Below are positions 7,369 to 15,997 of a stretch of DNA of 64,000 nt, piece after piece. Source of the stretch: Acinetobacter sp. ANC 4169 (lineage in GTDB: Bacteria; Pseudomonadota; Gammaproteobacteria; Pseudomonadales; Moraxellaceae); contig NZ_NEGE01000002.1 of NCBI RefSeq assembly GCF_002135355.1, positions 1-64,000 on the forward strand. Direction: 5' to 3'. Made by a program: the position numbers and the translations under genes. Position 1 is the first letter of the stretch; each line of letters begins with the position of its first letter. The notes under the pieces were generated by a model, which saw nothing but the letters and a program-made list of their open reading frames with translations, was not told the DNA's origin and searched no databases.

Positions 7369-8487
7369 ATGAATGCTATTGATCATAATAAAATTGATAA
7401 AGACCTTCTTGTACTAGAAGAAAAGCTATCAGAAAATGATGACATAAATAAACAGCCACCCGATGATATTATTTCATTTAATGAATTACGCTCATGTGCT
7501 GATTTATTAAGAATGTATACAGATAATCAATTAAAAATTGATCCGGATTTTCAAAGAAATTTGGTTTGGACAGCTGTAGAAAAAACGAGATTTATTGATT
7601 CATTAACTAAACAGTTGCCTATACCAAGTATGTGTATAAGCTTGGATTATAAAACTGATAAGCGGTTAGTAATTGATGGTCTCCAACGTATCACCACAAT
7701 TGTAAGTTTCTTAAATCAAGATTCATGGCAATTATCAAAAATTGATGATGTTGATGAAAGGTTAAGTGGGAAAACTCCTGAACAAATAAAAATAGATAAT
7801 CCTGAAATCTTCTCAAAAATACAAAATTTAACTATTCCAATTACTGTATTAAGATGTGATTATTCAAAAAAATCTCATATGGAATATTTGTTTACGATTT
7901 TTCATCGATTAAACTCTGGCGGTAGTCGTTTAAATAATCAGGAAATTAGGAACTGTATTTATTCAGGAAATTTTAATAATTTATTAAAAGAAATAGCGGA
8001 TGCTCCTATTTCAAAGAATATATTTAATTATTCAAAACCTAATTTGGTTTCTAAAAAAACTAAAAAAAATGTTAAGCCTTATAGATATCAATATGAGGAA
8101 TTATATTTACGTATTATATCATTTTCTGTAAAACTTAATGATTACGACGGTAAATTATCAAAATTCTTAAATGACTTTATGGGTGATAATAGAGATGCTT
8201 CTTTGGGAGAAACTCAAAAATGGAAGAATAATTTATTGAAGACGCTCGAAATTGCTCAAAAAGATAATAGATTATCTAGACTGAGTAAATCGGTGAATGA
8301 GGCTATTTTATTCGGTATTTATATGAATCTTGATAATTCAGAATTAGAGTCGGAAGAAATTTTAATTGCTAAAATTACATCTTTATTAGAACAACCAGAA
8401 TTTTCGCTAATTTCATTGAAAGAGGGATTAGCAAGTAAAGATAAAGTCATAGGTCGTTTATCTAAAGCTATACAGATATTTGAGTAA
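7369..8487 (+). CDS. DUF262-domain protein (ParB-related nuclease fold)
   Basis: 372 residues. The DUF262 signature is clear: DPDFQRNLVW (58-67), then VIDGLQRITTI (101-111). The canonical motif is DGQQR, as in the GmrS part of GmrSD and in BrxU; here it is DGLQR, a Gln-to-Leu change at residue 105. After it come HRLNSGGSRLNNQEIRN (around 178-196), also typical. Known DUF262 proteins act in restriction of modified phage DNA, sensing or hydrolysing nucleotides. This one lacks the DUF1524 HNH nuclease half, so it needs another effector. The HEPN gene begins 11 bases later. Base composition is much lower in GC than acnB, which suggests transfer. The start has no strong ribosome site. Confidence 0.85.
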   Translation: MNAIDHNKIDKDLLVLEEKLSENDDINKQPPDDIISFNELRSCADLLRMYTDNQLKIDPDFQRNLVWTAVEKTRFIDSLTKQLPIPSMCISLDYKTDKRLVIDGLQRITTIVSFLNQDSWQLSKIDDVDERLSGKTPEQIKIDNPEIFSKIQNLTIPITVLRCDYSKKSHMEYLFTIFHRLNSGGSRLNNQEIRNCIYSGNFNNLLKEIADAPISKNIFNYSKPNLVSKKTKKNVKPYRYQYEELYLRIISFSVKLNDYDGKLSKFLNDFMGDNRDASLGETQKWKNNLLKTLEIAQKDNRLSRLSKSVNEAILFGIYMNLDNSELESEEILIAKITSLLEQPEFSLISLKEGLASKDKVIGRLSKAIQIFE

Positions 8488-8498
8488 GAGATTTAATT

Positions 8499-9128
8499 AT
8501 GTCTGCTTTTGATCTAGATAAAGACAAAATATTGACGAACCTTCGTAAGCTGGATGAATTATATAACGCATCATTTGGAGATGATTTAGCACCAATATTT
8601 TATTCTAAGCTTGCTTTAATAGAATATTGTGGTTGGATAGAATGCTCTATAGATTTAATTATGATGCGAGTAACAGAGTCTGAATATAGTACTATCATAT
8701 CTTCGACAGGAAAATCATTTTTAAAAAATATTAATAATTTTAGTTATAAAGACCATTTTGTAAAAATCCTAGTCCAAGTATTAGGGATGGCTAACGCTGA
8801 GAAAATTGTTGAATATTTCAAAGCAAGTGGCGAATTAGATATATTGGAGTCTAAACTAGATAATACAGAGTTAAAGAAAAATAGAAATATTGCTGCACAT
8901 ACTTATCATAGAGATGACAGTGTTTCTTATGATGCACCTAATATTTTTATACCGGAGGTGGATAGGCTTTTTGAGATATTTACAAAAATTGCTAGGTATG
9001 TTGATAGCATGACTTCAGAAACTTCAGAAACTTCAGAAACTTCAGAAACTTCAGAAACTTCAGAAACTTCAGAAACTTCAGAAACTTCAGAAACTTCAGA
9101 AACTTCAGAAACTTCAGAATTAATATAA
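8499..9128 (+). CDS. HEPN-type putative RNase with (TSE)12 tail
   Basis: 209 residues, predicted all-helical. RNIAAH at residues 129-134 fits the HEPN RNase active site RX4-6H, in the RNxxAH form. HEPN proteins are often RNA-cutting toxins or abortive-infection effectors. Residues 172-207 are twelve exact Thr-Ser-Glu repeats made by a 9-bp tandem repeat, then LI and stop. The gene follows the DUF262 gene by 11 bases with the same low GC, so they form one operon. No SpoT/MNT partner is present, so DUF262 is the natural candidate for regulator or antitoxin. The pairing is seen; the function is inferred. Confidence 0.7.
   Translation: MSAFDLDKDKILTNLRKLDELYNASFGDDLAPIFYSKLALIEYCGWIECSIDLIMMRVTESEYSTIISSTGKSFLKNINNFSYKDHFVKILVQVLGMANAEKIVEYFKASGELDILESKLDNTELKKNRNIAAHTYHRDDSVSYDAPNIFIPEVDRLFEIFTKIARYVDSMTSETSETSETSETSETSETSETSETSETSETSETSELI
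9012..9119 (+). repeat. 9-bp tandem repeat, 12 perfect copies
   Basis: ACTTCAGAA is repeated 12 times without a single change inside the end of the HEPN gene. Nine is a multiple of three, so gain or loss of copies changes tail length but not frame. The lack of divergence between copies implies recent expansion by slippage. Confidence 0.97.
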
Positions 9129-9182
9129 TTATATTAATTCTTAGTTAGATAATATTTTAAAAATTCGAATGTGAAGTTAAAT

Positions 9183-9404
9183 ATGCCTAAACAATCCCGA
9201 TTCCTCTGTATTGGTGGGTTCCTCAACGGAACCCAAGTTAAAGACCAAGGCGATAGCTTTGTCTGTGTCGAAAAGTCTAAAAATGTGACTTATCATAAAA
9301 AGGAAATTTTCCATCCTGACGCTTGGGATCATGACTACTATGTCTGTGAAACGACCAGTGATAAAGACGCTAGAAATTGGGTATATGATATAAAACCCAA
9401 TTAA
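9183..9404 (+). CDS. Hypothetical small protein
   Basis: A 73-residue protein starting MPKQSRFLCIGGFLNGT, or 77 residues if the in-frame GTG at 9171 is used; neither has a convincing ribosome site. It contains several aromatic residues and FHPDAWDHDYYVCE, with two Cys. No known domain recognised. It trails the DUF262-HEPN pair by about 50 bases and may be a third, unrelated passenger of the same insertion. Confidence 0.5.
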   Translation: MPKQSRFLCIGGFLNGTQVKDQGDSFVCVEKSKNVTYHKKEIFHPDAWDHDYYVCETTSDKDARNWVYDIKPN

Positions 9405-9488
9405 TTATTCATTTTTAAAAGATATTTGATACAAGGGATGGTTGATGGTGGAGTATTGCCCAACAATTATTCTTGAATCCCAGACATT

Positions 9489-9511
9489 AAAAAGCCCCAT
9501 GGTTAGGGGCT
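9489..9511 (-). terminator. Terminator for the minus-strand hydrolase
   Basis: AGCCCC-ATGGTTA-GGGGCT; read on the minus strand it is followed by TTTTTAATG, fitting the end of the gene at 9608-10468. Confidence 0.7.
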
Positions 9512-9607
9512 AGTCGTATATAGGTAAAGCCCATATACTGTAAGAGGCTCATCTCAAACTGAGAGTATTAGAACACACCAGCTTTCAAATAACTATCTAT
9601 ATCTCAT

Positions 9608-10468
9608 CTAAACTGTCAATTGTTGTTCAATCACCGGCCATAAATTTTGATGCGATTTTTTAAACATCAGCATGTGACCAATCGCTTTATGATTATAGCT
9701 TTTAGGTTTTAACTCAATCATTTCAGTCGTTGCATTTGGGTACAAACGTAATAAATCCTTTACATTGGCTTCCGTTGCAATTTCATCGTCTGAAGACCAC
9801 AGTACCGTAATCGGGCAATCAATTTCAGCATGATAATCTTCAAATACAGTTTTACCCATCGCATTGATGACATAACCTGGTTTGCTACAAAATTGCGCCC
9901 ATTGCTTGGCGACATCTTTAGGCAGGTTTTCACCCATACCAATGGCTTGAGTCGGGCCATAGCCTAAGGTGTAACGAGAAAGTGGGAAAATGCCACGGAA
10001 CATCACCGGTGCAAGCAGTTTGGTTTTACCTTTTAAGCCTTTGACATGACCGGTTGAACCAGAAACCGCCACAACTTTAGCCACTTTTTCATAATTAGGC
10101 ACAATGCCCAAAAGCTGACCACCAGCACTATGACCCAGTAAAATCACTTTTTGGGCTGTTGTTTTGGCAAGTAAAGTATCAATGGCAGCAGGAATGTCTA
10201 ACTGTCCCCATTGCACAATACTGGCCTTGGATTTTTTCAGTGGGCCTGCGAGTGAATCCCCAATCCCGCGAAAATCAAAAACTAAAACATCGTGACCTTG
10301 CTCAGCCAGCCATGTTGCATAGGCATGGTAAAACTGTTTGGTAATGCCGGTAGCGGGACAAATTAAAACCGGTAAGGACTTTGCATGCGTAGTTTGATGT
10401 GAATAAAAATGGGCATGTAGCGTATAGCCATCCTGACATTGAATTTCTGCTTTTTCGTATTGAGACAT
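9608..10468 (-). CDS. Alpha/beta hydrolase
   Basis: 286 residues of the alpha/beta-hydrolase fold. The nucleophile elbow is GHSAGG with Ser114; the acid is probably in SSDDEIAT near 230, and the His in KAIGHMLMF near 268. The oxyanion-type strand ICPATGITKQFY is near 36-47. It resembles the predicted hydrolases of the COG4757 type, cytoplasmic and with unknown substrate. It is divergent from the membrane protein at 10589, and a palindrome in the shared upstream region could control both. Confidence 0.85.
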   Translation of the reverse strand: MSQYEKAEIQCQDGYTLHAHFYSHQTTHAKSLPVLICPATGITKQFYHAYATWLAEQGHDVLVFDFRGIGDSLAGPLKKSKASIVQWGQLDIPAAIDTLLAKTTAQKVILLGHSAGGQLLGIVPNYEKVAKVVAVSGSTGHVKGLKGKTKLLAPVMFRGIFPLSRYTLGYGPTQAIGMGENLPKDVAKQWAQFCSKPGYVINAMGKTVFEDYHAEIDCPITVLWSSDDEIATEANVKDLLRLYPNATTEMIELKPKSYNHKAIGHMLMFKKSHQNLWPVIEQQLTV

Positions 10469-10543
10469 GATTTTCCAGTGAGCAATGTCATAAAGTCATT
10501 GTTTTACTTTACATAAGTTCCAAAAAGAAACTTGTAAAATGTA

Positions 10544-10557
10544 TGACTTTAAAGTCA
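10544..10557. promoter_or_regulatory. Perfect 14-bp palindrome between divergent genes
   Basis: TGACTTTAAAGTCA lies 75 bases from the hydrolase start and 32 from the membrane protein start. A related half, ATAAAGTCA, is about 50 bases to its left. The position suits an operator for a local regulator, but no regulator gene is adjacent. Confidence 0.4.
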
Positions 10558-10588
10558 AATAGTGCTCTAAAAATAAGGATATATATGA

Positions 10589-11053
10589 ATGGAAACAGGA
10601 ATGTTAAATCAGTCGGTTGCTTGGGCAATCATCTTTAGTGGGGTTTTTCTGTGGGTAGGCATGCTTACAGGCGTATGGAAATATTATCAAATCCGGCATT
10701 CTCCACAGGCGCGTGCACATTATTATGTCGATATTGCCCATAGAAGTAGCTTGCTCTATGCACCAGCTAGCCTGATTATTGCAGTTTTAGCTTATTTTTC
10801 AGTTTGGAGTGAGGGACTTAATTTAATTTTTGTGCTGATTAATTTGTTCTTTTTTAGTTTTTCAATTTTAAGTTATGTCTTACATGGCTGGCTTAAAGAT
10901 ACCACCAATCAATTTAAACAACCGCATCAAATGGGGCGCTGGCATTTGCCAAAATGGATGCTGAGCAGTGCGATGATTTTTTTGGTGATCGGGGAGTTGG
11001 GTGCGACAGCAGGATTGTTACTTGGGACGATACTGGGATTGGGAAAGTTTTAA
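10589..11053 (+). CDS. Four-helix membrane protein, unknown
   Basis: 154 residues with four hydrophobic segments at about 10-30, 54-73, 77-100 and 124-150. AAGGATATAT precedes the ATG; an overlapping ATG four bases earlier opens a frame that soon stops. No conserved catalytic motif was recognised. It could be a small integral membrane protein of the inner membrane. It is transcribed alone and closed by a strong terminator. Confidence 0.65.
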   Translation: METGMLNQSVAWAIIFSGVFLWVGMLTGVWKYYQIRHSPQARAHYYVDIAHRSSLLYAPASLIIAVLAYFSVWSEGLNLIFVLINLFFFSFSILSYVLHGWLKDTTNQFKQPHQMGRWHLPKWMLSSAMIFLVIGELGATAGLLLGTILGLGKF

Positions 11054-11127
11054 TTTAATGAGTTTTATATTGAAATAAATATTTGATTATTATTGTTTAT
11101 TTGCTATTTATTCTTGTTCTTTTTTAA

Positions 11128-11153
11128 GATGGGTGAGGGTTCACCCATCTTTT
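11128..11153 (+). terminator. Rho-independent terminator
   Basis: GATGGGTGA-GGGT-TCACCCATC followed by TTTTATT, downstream of the 10589-11053 gene. Confidence 0.85.
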
Positions 11154-11400
11154 ATTCTGTAGAATTACTCTGCTTCTGGTGACGATATTTTTGGTCTACC
11201 ACCGCCCAAATATAAAAGGCAACCGAAACAATAAAAGCATACACAAAGAATTCAGGCTTTAAATTACCCTGAATTAATCCATGGATAATGAGTGTCACCA
11301 CTAAAGCTACTGAGGTACTTAGATAAGTGACCATGTTCTTGTTTGCTTTTAGAGCGTTAATGAAGATTTCCTTATTGAAATGTAATGTTAACATCTCCAC
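11152..11400 (-). CDS. Two-helix small membrane protein
   Basis: 82 residues with hydrophobic segments at about 22-43 (MVTYLSTSVALVVTLIIHGL) and 50-69 (FFVYAFIVSVAFYIWAVV), and a basic C-terminal tail. GGAGGGG lies just upstream of the ATG. The stop region overlaps the terminator of the converging gene. Function unknown. Confidence 0.65.
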   Translation of the reverse strand: MEMLTLHFNKEIFINALKANKNMVTYLSTSVALVVTLIIHGLIQGNLKPEFFVYAFIVSVAFYIWAVVDQKYRHQKQSNSTE

Positions 11401-11898
11401 CCCTCCTGTTATTTTATGACCTAAACCTAATTGTTTTAGTCAGATTAGTTTCTACTGTTGTACTTCGAATTTCATCTCATTTCAATAGCCAATGTCATTA
11501 TTTTGTCATAAAACAATGCTAGTACATAAAACAATGCTAGTACATAAAACGATATGCTTATCTTATTCAAAATATGAATATGAGGTATTTTTTGATCAAA
11601 TAACGTACTGTTCATACATATTATCAAAATGAAAATAATTAGAGATATTCAACAATAGTCGATATAAAAATAGCAATATTGATGCCAAGCTTTAAGCAAG
11701 AATCTGCTATAGCTAAGAGGAGGGAGAGAAGTTAAAAAGGGAGTGATTGATTTTATTTAATTTTAAGATGTTACAAAAAATATCAAGCCGATGTAAATGT
11801 AAACAATAAAACTCTGTTTGGGTAAAACATGACATTTTATTGATTACGCTTAAAATTAGGTTTGGATAAAACGTAATTTTAATGACATCAACTTGAGG
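11401..11898. other. Intergenic, AT-rich, with a tandem duplication
   Basis: No gene seen. It holds an 18-bp tandem repeat (CATAAAACAATGCTAGTA) at 11508-11551, 2.4 copies. The right part, up to brnQ, is AT-rich. It probably carries the promoter of the minus-strand small membrane gene and the 3-prime region of brnQ. Confidence 0.5.
11508..11551. repeat. 18-bp direct tandem repeat
   Basis: CATAAAACAATGCTAGTA twice in full, then CATAAAAC. It lies upstream of the small membrane protein gene on the minus strand and could shift promoter spacing. Confidence 0.85.
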
Positions 11899-13185
11899 TT
11901 ATTTTTTAACTTTGTCGATTAAAACAGCAATAATCAGCACAATAGTAGATGGAATAAGCCAAGCTAAATTTTGCGCATTTAAAGGTAAATGTTGAATGAT
12001 TTCAGGTAAGTTAAAACCTGCAACTTTAAGTCCATCAAGCACGCCAAATAAAAATGCAATCGCGGTTACCGGGGCAACAACATAGGCAGGTTTATTGAAA
12101 TACTTCCACAAGAAACTGAGCAGGATCACCACAATGGCTGGTGGGTAAATGGCACTCAACACAGGCACAGACACGGCAATCAGTTTAGTTAAACCAAGGT
12201 TTGAAATGATAAAAGAGAAGCCTACCAACACAAAAACGAAAATTTTATAAGGAATTTTAGTCAGTGCTGAGAAGTATTCTGCACATGCACAGGTTAAGCC
12301 AATCGCTGTAACCATACAGGCTAGGAAAATCATTCCAGTCAAGAATAGAGAGCCAATATCACCAAAAGCATGTTGTACATATGCATGCAGGATCACTGCA
12401 CCATTGGCGGCATTTGGTGCAACTTCGTGGCTACCTAGACCAAGTTTAAACAGACTTAAATAAACCAGAGTTAAACCGACACCTGAGATTAAACTTGCGA
12501 TTACAGCGTATTTGGTGACCAGTTTTTTATCGGTTACACCACGTGAATGAATCGCGTTAATGATTACAATACCAAAAACCAGGGCACCTAAAGTGTCCAT
12601 GGTTAAGTAACCATTGACAAAACCTTCGGAAACCGGGGCATTCACATAGTTGTTAATTGCGGGTGGAATAAATCCGGCAGGAATTGCAACAGCAGCAATA
12701 CCCAATATAGCTAAAGAAACAATCTTTAACGGTGCAAGGAAATGGCCAACAGTATCTAGGAGTTTATTAGGGTATAAAGAAATAGCCGTCACCAGCGCAA
12801 AATAAATCGCACTGTAAATGAGCAGGCTGCTACTTGATGTACCAAAATAAGAAGAAAAACCGATTTCATAAGAAACCGTTGCTGTACGCGGAGTTGCAAA
12901 TAAAGGACCAACAGCTAAGTAACACACGATAGTTAAAATCAGACTTGCGATTTTACCTAAAGGAGAACTTAAATTTTGGATGGATCCTTCTACACGGGAC
13001 AGCGCCATAATAGTAATAACAGGCAGACCAACTGCAGTGATTAGAAAACCTAAAGCAGCTAACCATACATGTTCACCGGCTTGTTGAGCCACAATAGGTG
13101 GAAAGATAATATTGCCCGCACCAATAAAAAGTGCAAAGGTCATAAAACCTAAGGCAACAATATCTCTTGTACGGAGACTTGTCAT
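11899..13185 (-). CDS. brnQ: Branched-chain amino acid carrier
   Basis: 428 residues, about 12 transmembrane helices, LIVCS family. The N-terminus MTSLRTRDIVALGFMTFALFIGAGNIIFPP is the family signature (GxGNIIFPP). It imports Leu, Ile and Val with Na+ or H+ across the inner membrane. It is a monocistronic gene. The window also carries the valine catabolic operon at 36-45 kb, a possible physiological partner for uptake. Confidence 0.93.
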   Translation of the reverse strand: MTSLRTRDIVALGFMTFALFIGAGNIIFPPIVAQQAGEHVWLAALGFLITAVGLPVITIMALSRVEGSIQNLSSPLGKIASLILTIVCYLAVGPLFATPRTATVSYEIGFSSYFGTSSSSLLIYSAIYFALVTAISLYPNKLLDTVGHFLAPLKIVSLAILGIAAVAIPAGFIPPAINNYVNAPVSEGFVNGYLTMDTLGALVFGIVIINAIHSRGVTDKKLVTKYAVIASLISGVGLTLVYLSLFKLGLGSHEVAPNAANGAVILHAYVQHAFGDIGSLFLTGMIFLACMVTAIGLTCACAEYFSALTKIPYKIFVFVLVGFSFIISNLGLTKLIAVSVPVLSAIYPPAIVVILLSFLWKYFNKPAYVVAPVTAIAFLFGVLDGLKVAGFNLPEIIQHLPLNAQNLAWLIPSTIVLIIAVLIDKVKK

Positions 13186-13544
13186 AGAGGGGAGATGGAT
13201 TGATCAAAAGAGGCAATTTTAGAGGATATGAAGGCTTTTTTGTAGATTATTTTATGAAGCTTATGAACTTTAGTGATTTAGAAACCTACTTAAATGAACA
13301 ATTGGAAAAAATTAAGTTTAATTATATATATGATTAATTGGTAAAAAAAATAAAAATATAAAATATTATTCTTTTTTAATTATTTAAGTGGATTTTAATT
13401 TTTTGATAATGAACGGTTAAATGTATGTAAATCAATCACCCAACTTGCAAAAAATGGTCAAAACTATTCTGTTTATCTGTTCTAATTAAACAAAATAAAA
13501 GTAAAAGGACTATAATCATAAGCCTTATTCTTGAGGATGATGCA
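13186..13544. other. Divergent promoter region brnQ / map
   Basis: Very AT-rich, no gene seen. It must hold the promoters of brnQ (minus) and map (plus). GAGGATGATGCA just before 13545 supplies the map ribosome site. Confidence 0.5.
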
Positions 13545-14339
13545 ATGAAAGCTTCCACTATTACTATCAAAACTGAGCAAGATTTAGAAAAACTCCGTAT
13601 TTCCGGGCGTTTGGCTGCTCAGGTTTTAGAAATGATAGGGAAGTATGTCAAGCCGGGAGTAAGCACAGAATATCTGGATGACATCTGTAACGACTTCATT
13701 GTGAACACATTAAAAGTGATTCCGGCCAATGTGGGTTATTACGGCTATACCAAAACCACCTGTATTTCCCCAAATGAAGTCGTGTGCCATGGTATTCCAT
13801 CTGCAAATACCATTTTGCAAGATGGTGACATTATCAATATTGATGTGGCGATCATTAAAGATGGTTATTTTGGTGATACCAGCCGCATGTATTATGTTGG
13901 TACGGTAAAGCCTGAAGCCAAAAAACTGGTTGAAACCACTTATGAAGCAATGGTTGCCGGTATTCATGCAGTGAAACCGGGCGCAACTTTGGGTGATGTC
14001 GGATTTGCCATTCAGTCGGTTGCACACCGCGAAGGCTATAGCATTGTCCGTGAATACTGCGGTCACGGCATTGGCAAGGTCTATCACGAACAACCGAATG
14101 TTCTACATTATGGACAGTCAGGACAAGGTCTTATCCTTAAAAAAGGCATGGTCTTTACCATTGAACCCATGGTCAATGCAGGTAAGCCGAAAGTAAAAGA
14201 GCTCAAAGATGGCTGGACCGTAGTGACTGCTGACCATTCATTGACAGCGCAATGGGAACATATGGTTGCTGTAACCGATACCGGTTTCGAGCTTTTATCT
14301 CCTTGGCCAGAAGGTACCGGTTCATATCCTGAAATTTAA
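13545..14339 (+). CDS. map: Methionine aminopeptidase, type I
   Basis: 264 residues. It removes the initiator Met from nascent proteins using two metal ions. All ligands are visible: Asp100 (NIDVA), Asp111 (GDTSR), His174 (CGHGIG), Glu207 (TIEPM) and Glu238 (QWEHM), with His82 (CHGIP) in the active site. It is a single gene not next to rpsB, so it may be the second map copy that many acinetobacters carry; that is inference. GAGGATG precedes the start. Confidence 0.95.
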   Translation: MKASTITIKTEQDLEKLRISGRLAAQVLEMIGKYVKPGVSTEYLDDICNDFIVNTLKVIPANVGYYGYTKTTCISPNEVVCHGIPSANTILQDGDIINIDVAIIKDGYFGDTSRMYYVGTVKPEAKKLVETTYEAMVAGIHAVKPGATLGDVGFAIQSVAHREGYSIVREYCGHGIGKVYHEQPNVLHYGQSGQGLILKKGMVFTIEPMVNAGKPKVKELKDGWTVVTADHSLTAQWEHMVAVTDTGFELLSPWPEGTGSYPEI

Positions 14340-14766
14340 GCGAGAAGATTTAAATGAAATAGATTTTTTATACTTTGGTATAGAATTGTTTACTTTATGT
14401 TCAAACAAAGTTTTAAAATCTATTAGTTTAATGAATAAGTTTTTGATTTTAAAAATAAAATTATTTTTATTATTTTTTTATAATATATTTTAGATATTAG
14501 ATTTATATATATTTTTTTTGTACTATACAAATATAGATTCTAGCTGTAGTTTCTTATTTAAAGTTTATAAGCTTATCCAACTCGGGTAAGCTTTTTTTTG
14601 CCTGATTATTTTGTTATTACTTAAGTGATTATTCTCTTTATGAAGAATTATGATAAGTTTATTAAGTTTTTGTGAAAATAGCGATATAGCTAAACTTATC
14701 TAAACATGGGCTGAAGAAAAATGAGTTAGAAATTGAACCTCTCCGAATTTCCTTCAGCTGCAATTT
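14340..14766. other. Intergenic, AT-rich, with one terminator
   Basis: No ORF of note. The 230 bases between map and the terminator at 14569-14598 are extremely AT-rich; the map transcript may have a long 3-prime tail, or a small RNA may start here. Confidence 0.4.
14569..14598 (+). terminator. Rho-independent terminator
   Basis: AAGCTTA-TCCAACTCGGG-TAAGCTT followed by a run of T. Confidence 0.75.
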
Positions 14767-15666
14767 TTAATGTTTACTCAGCTGTTCCACCAAATAGTCG
14801 ATAAAGACCCGAACAGCAGGCAGCAGGCCGCGACGTGAAGGATATACTGCATGGAAAATACCGTGTGGCGCTTTCCAGTCCGGCAGTACACGCACCAATT
14901 CGCCACTTTGAACATAATCTTGAACAATGGTATCGGGTAACAAGGCAATCCCGCAATTTTGTCGTGCCAGCTGTGCCAGCATCGTCAAATCCGAACCCAT
15001 CACCATGGGATTGACCTTAATTTTTTTCTGCTGGTTTTTGTCATCATGCACAACGATATATTGGTCTAAATGCTCATCTGACATACTCAGGATGTGATGC
15101 TGGCTTAAATCTTCCGGCTGTTTTAAGTCACCAAATTCATTGAGATAGGCCTGACTGGCAAATAAATGCTGTTCGATATTTTCAAATTTGCGTAAAACCA
15201 GATTTGGGTCATCATCCAGATTGGAACGTACCCGTAATGCCACGTCTATACCTTCATTGATAATATCGACACGGCGATTACTCACAATCAGCTGTACCTT
15301 AATTTCAGGATAGGTTTTCAGGAATTTTGGCAGAATCTTGGCAATTTCATTTTGTGCAATTGAAACGGGCAGGCTAACTTTAATTACTCCACGTGGCTGA
15401 ATACTCAAATGATCGACCAGATCATGGGCAGCTTGTGCAGCATTCATCATCACTTGTGCATGCCGGTAAACATTCATGCCAATTTCAGTCACGGCAAAAT
15501 GGCGGGAACTGCGCTGGATTAAGCGAACGCCTAAATGCTCTTCAAGATTGTAAACGCGACGGCTTAATTTTGATTTTGGAATATCGGTGGCACGTTCCGC
15601 GGCACTAAACCCACCATGTTCAACCACCAATGCAAAGCAATAGAAATCATCAAGATCAGACAGCAT
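14767..15666 (-). CDS. LysR-family regulator
   Basis: 299 residues. The N-terminal winged helix spans about residues 5-64 (GGFSAAERATDIPKSKLSRRV then LEEHLGVRLIQRSSR), with the effector-binding domain behind. It is of the CrgA/AaeR-like subgroup, judged by DLDDFYCFALVVEHGGFS and the QPRGVIKVSLPVSIAQ link. The target is unknown. It is separated by 331 bases from the next LysR gene, divergently arranged, with no enzyme gene next to it. Confidence 0.9.
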   Translation of the reverse strand: MLSDLDDFYCFALVVEHGGFSAAERATDIPKSKLSRRVYNLEEHLGVRLIQRSSRHFAVTEIGMNVYRHAQVMMNAAQAAHDLVDHLSIQPRGVIKVSLPVSIAQNEIAKILPKFLKTYPEIKVQLIVSNRRVDIINEGIDVALRVRSNLDDDPNLVLRKFENIEQHLFASQAYLNEFGDLKQPEDLSQHHILSMSDEHLDQYIVVHDDKNQQKKIKVNPMVMGSDLTMLAQLARQNCGIALLPDTIVQDYVQSGELVRVLPDWKAPHGIFHAVYPSRRGLLPAVRVFIDYLVEQLSKH

Positions 15667-15997
15667 TTAAAATTCCATTTATGCAACAATATATAAGATT
15701 AAAGATATATCGTTGCAATTTGTCAATTTCAAATTTGCTTAATCTTCAGGGTTTATATTTTTATTCTGCACCGGATCAGCTGTAAGCCGCTTTGCTTTAT
15801 TAAAGATCTGAAGATCATAAATCTCTGAAAATAAAATTCTCATCTTCTATCCGGCTATCGAAAGAGCAAGGCTAAAGTGGAATAGTCAGCGACAGCGCTT
15901 TTCTTTATGGTTCAGTGTCAGTGCTTTGAATTGGCTATGGTAAATTGCCATGCTGGTTTTGGGCTGGGTGTATAAAGATCAATAAAGGAAAAATGTC
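15667..15997. other. Divergent promoter region between two LysR genes
   Basis: No gene seen. It must carry promoters of both regulators. AAAGGAAAAATGTC gives the ribosome site of the plus-strand gene. No clear T-N11-A operator could be fixed by eye. Confidence 0.4.

Noticed and set aside
14774..15608. Frames overlapping the LysR gene
   Set aside because: Both strands show frames inside the LysR coding sequence. They carry no domain and are shadows.
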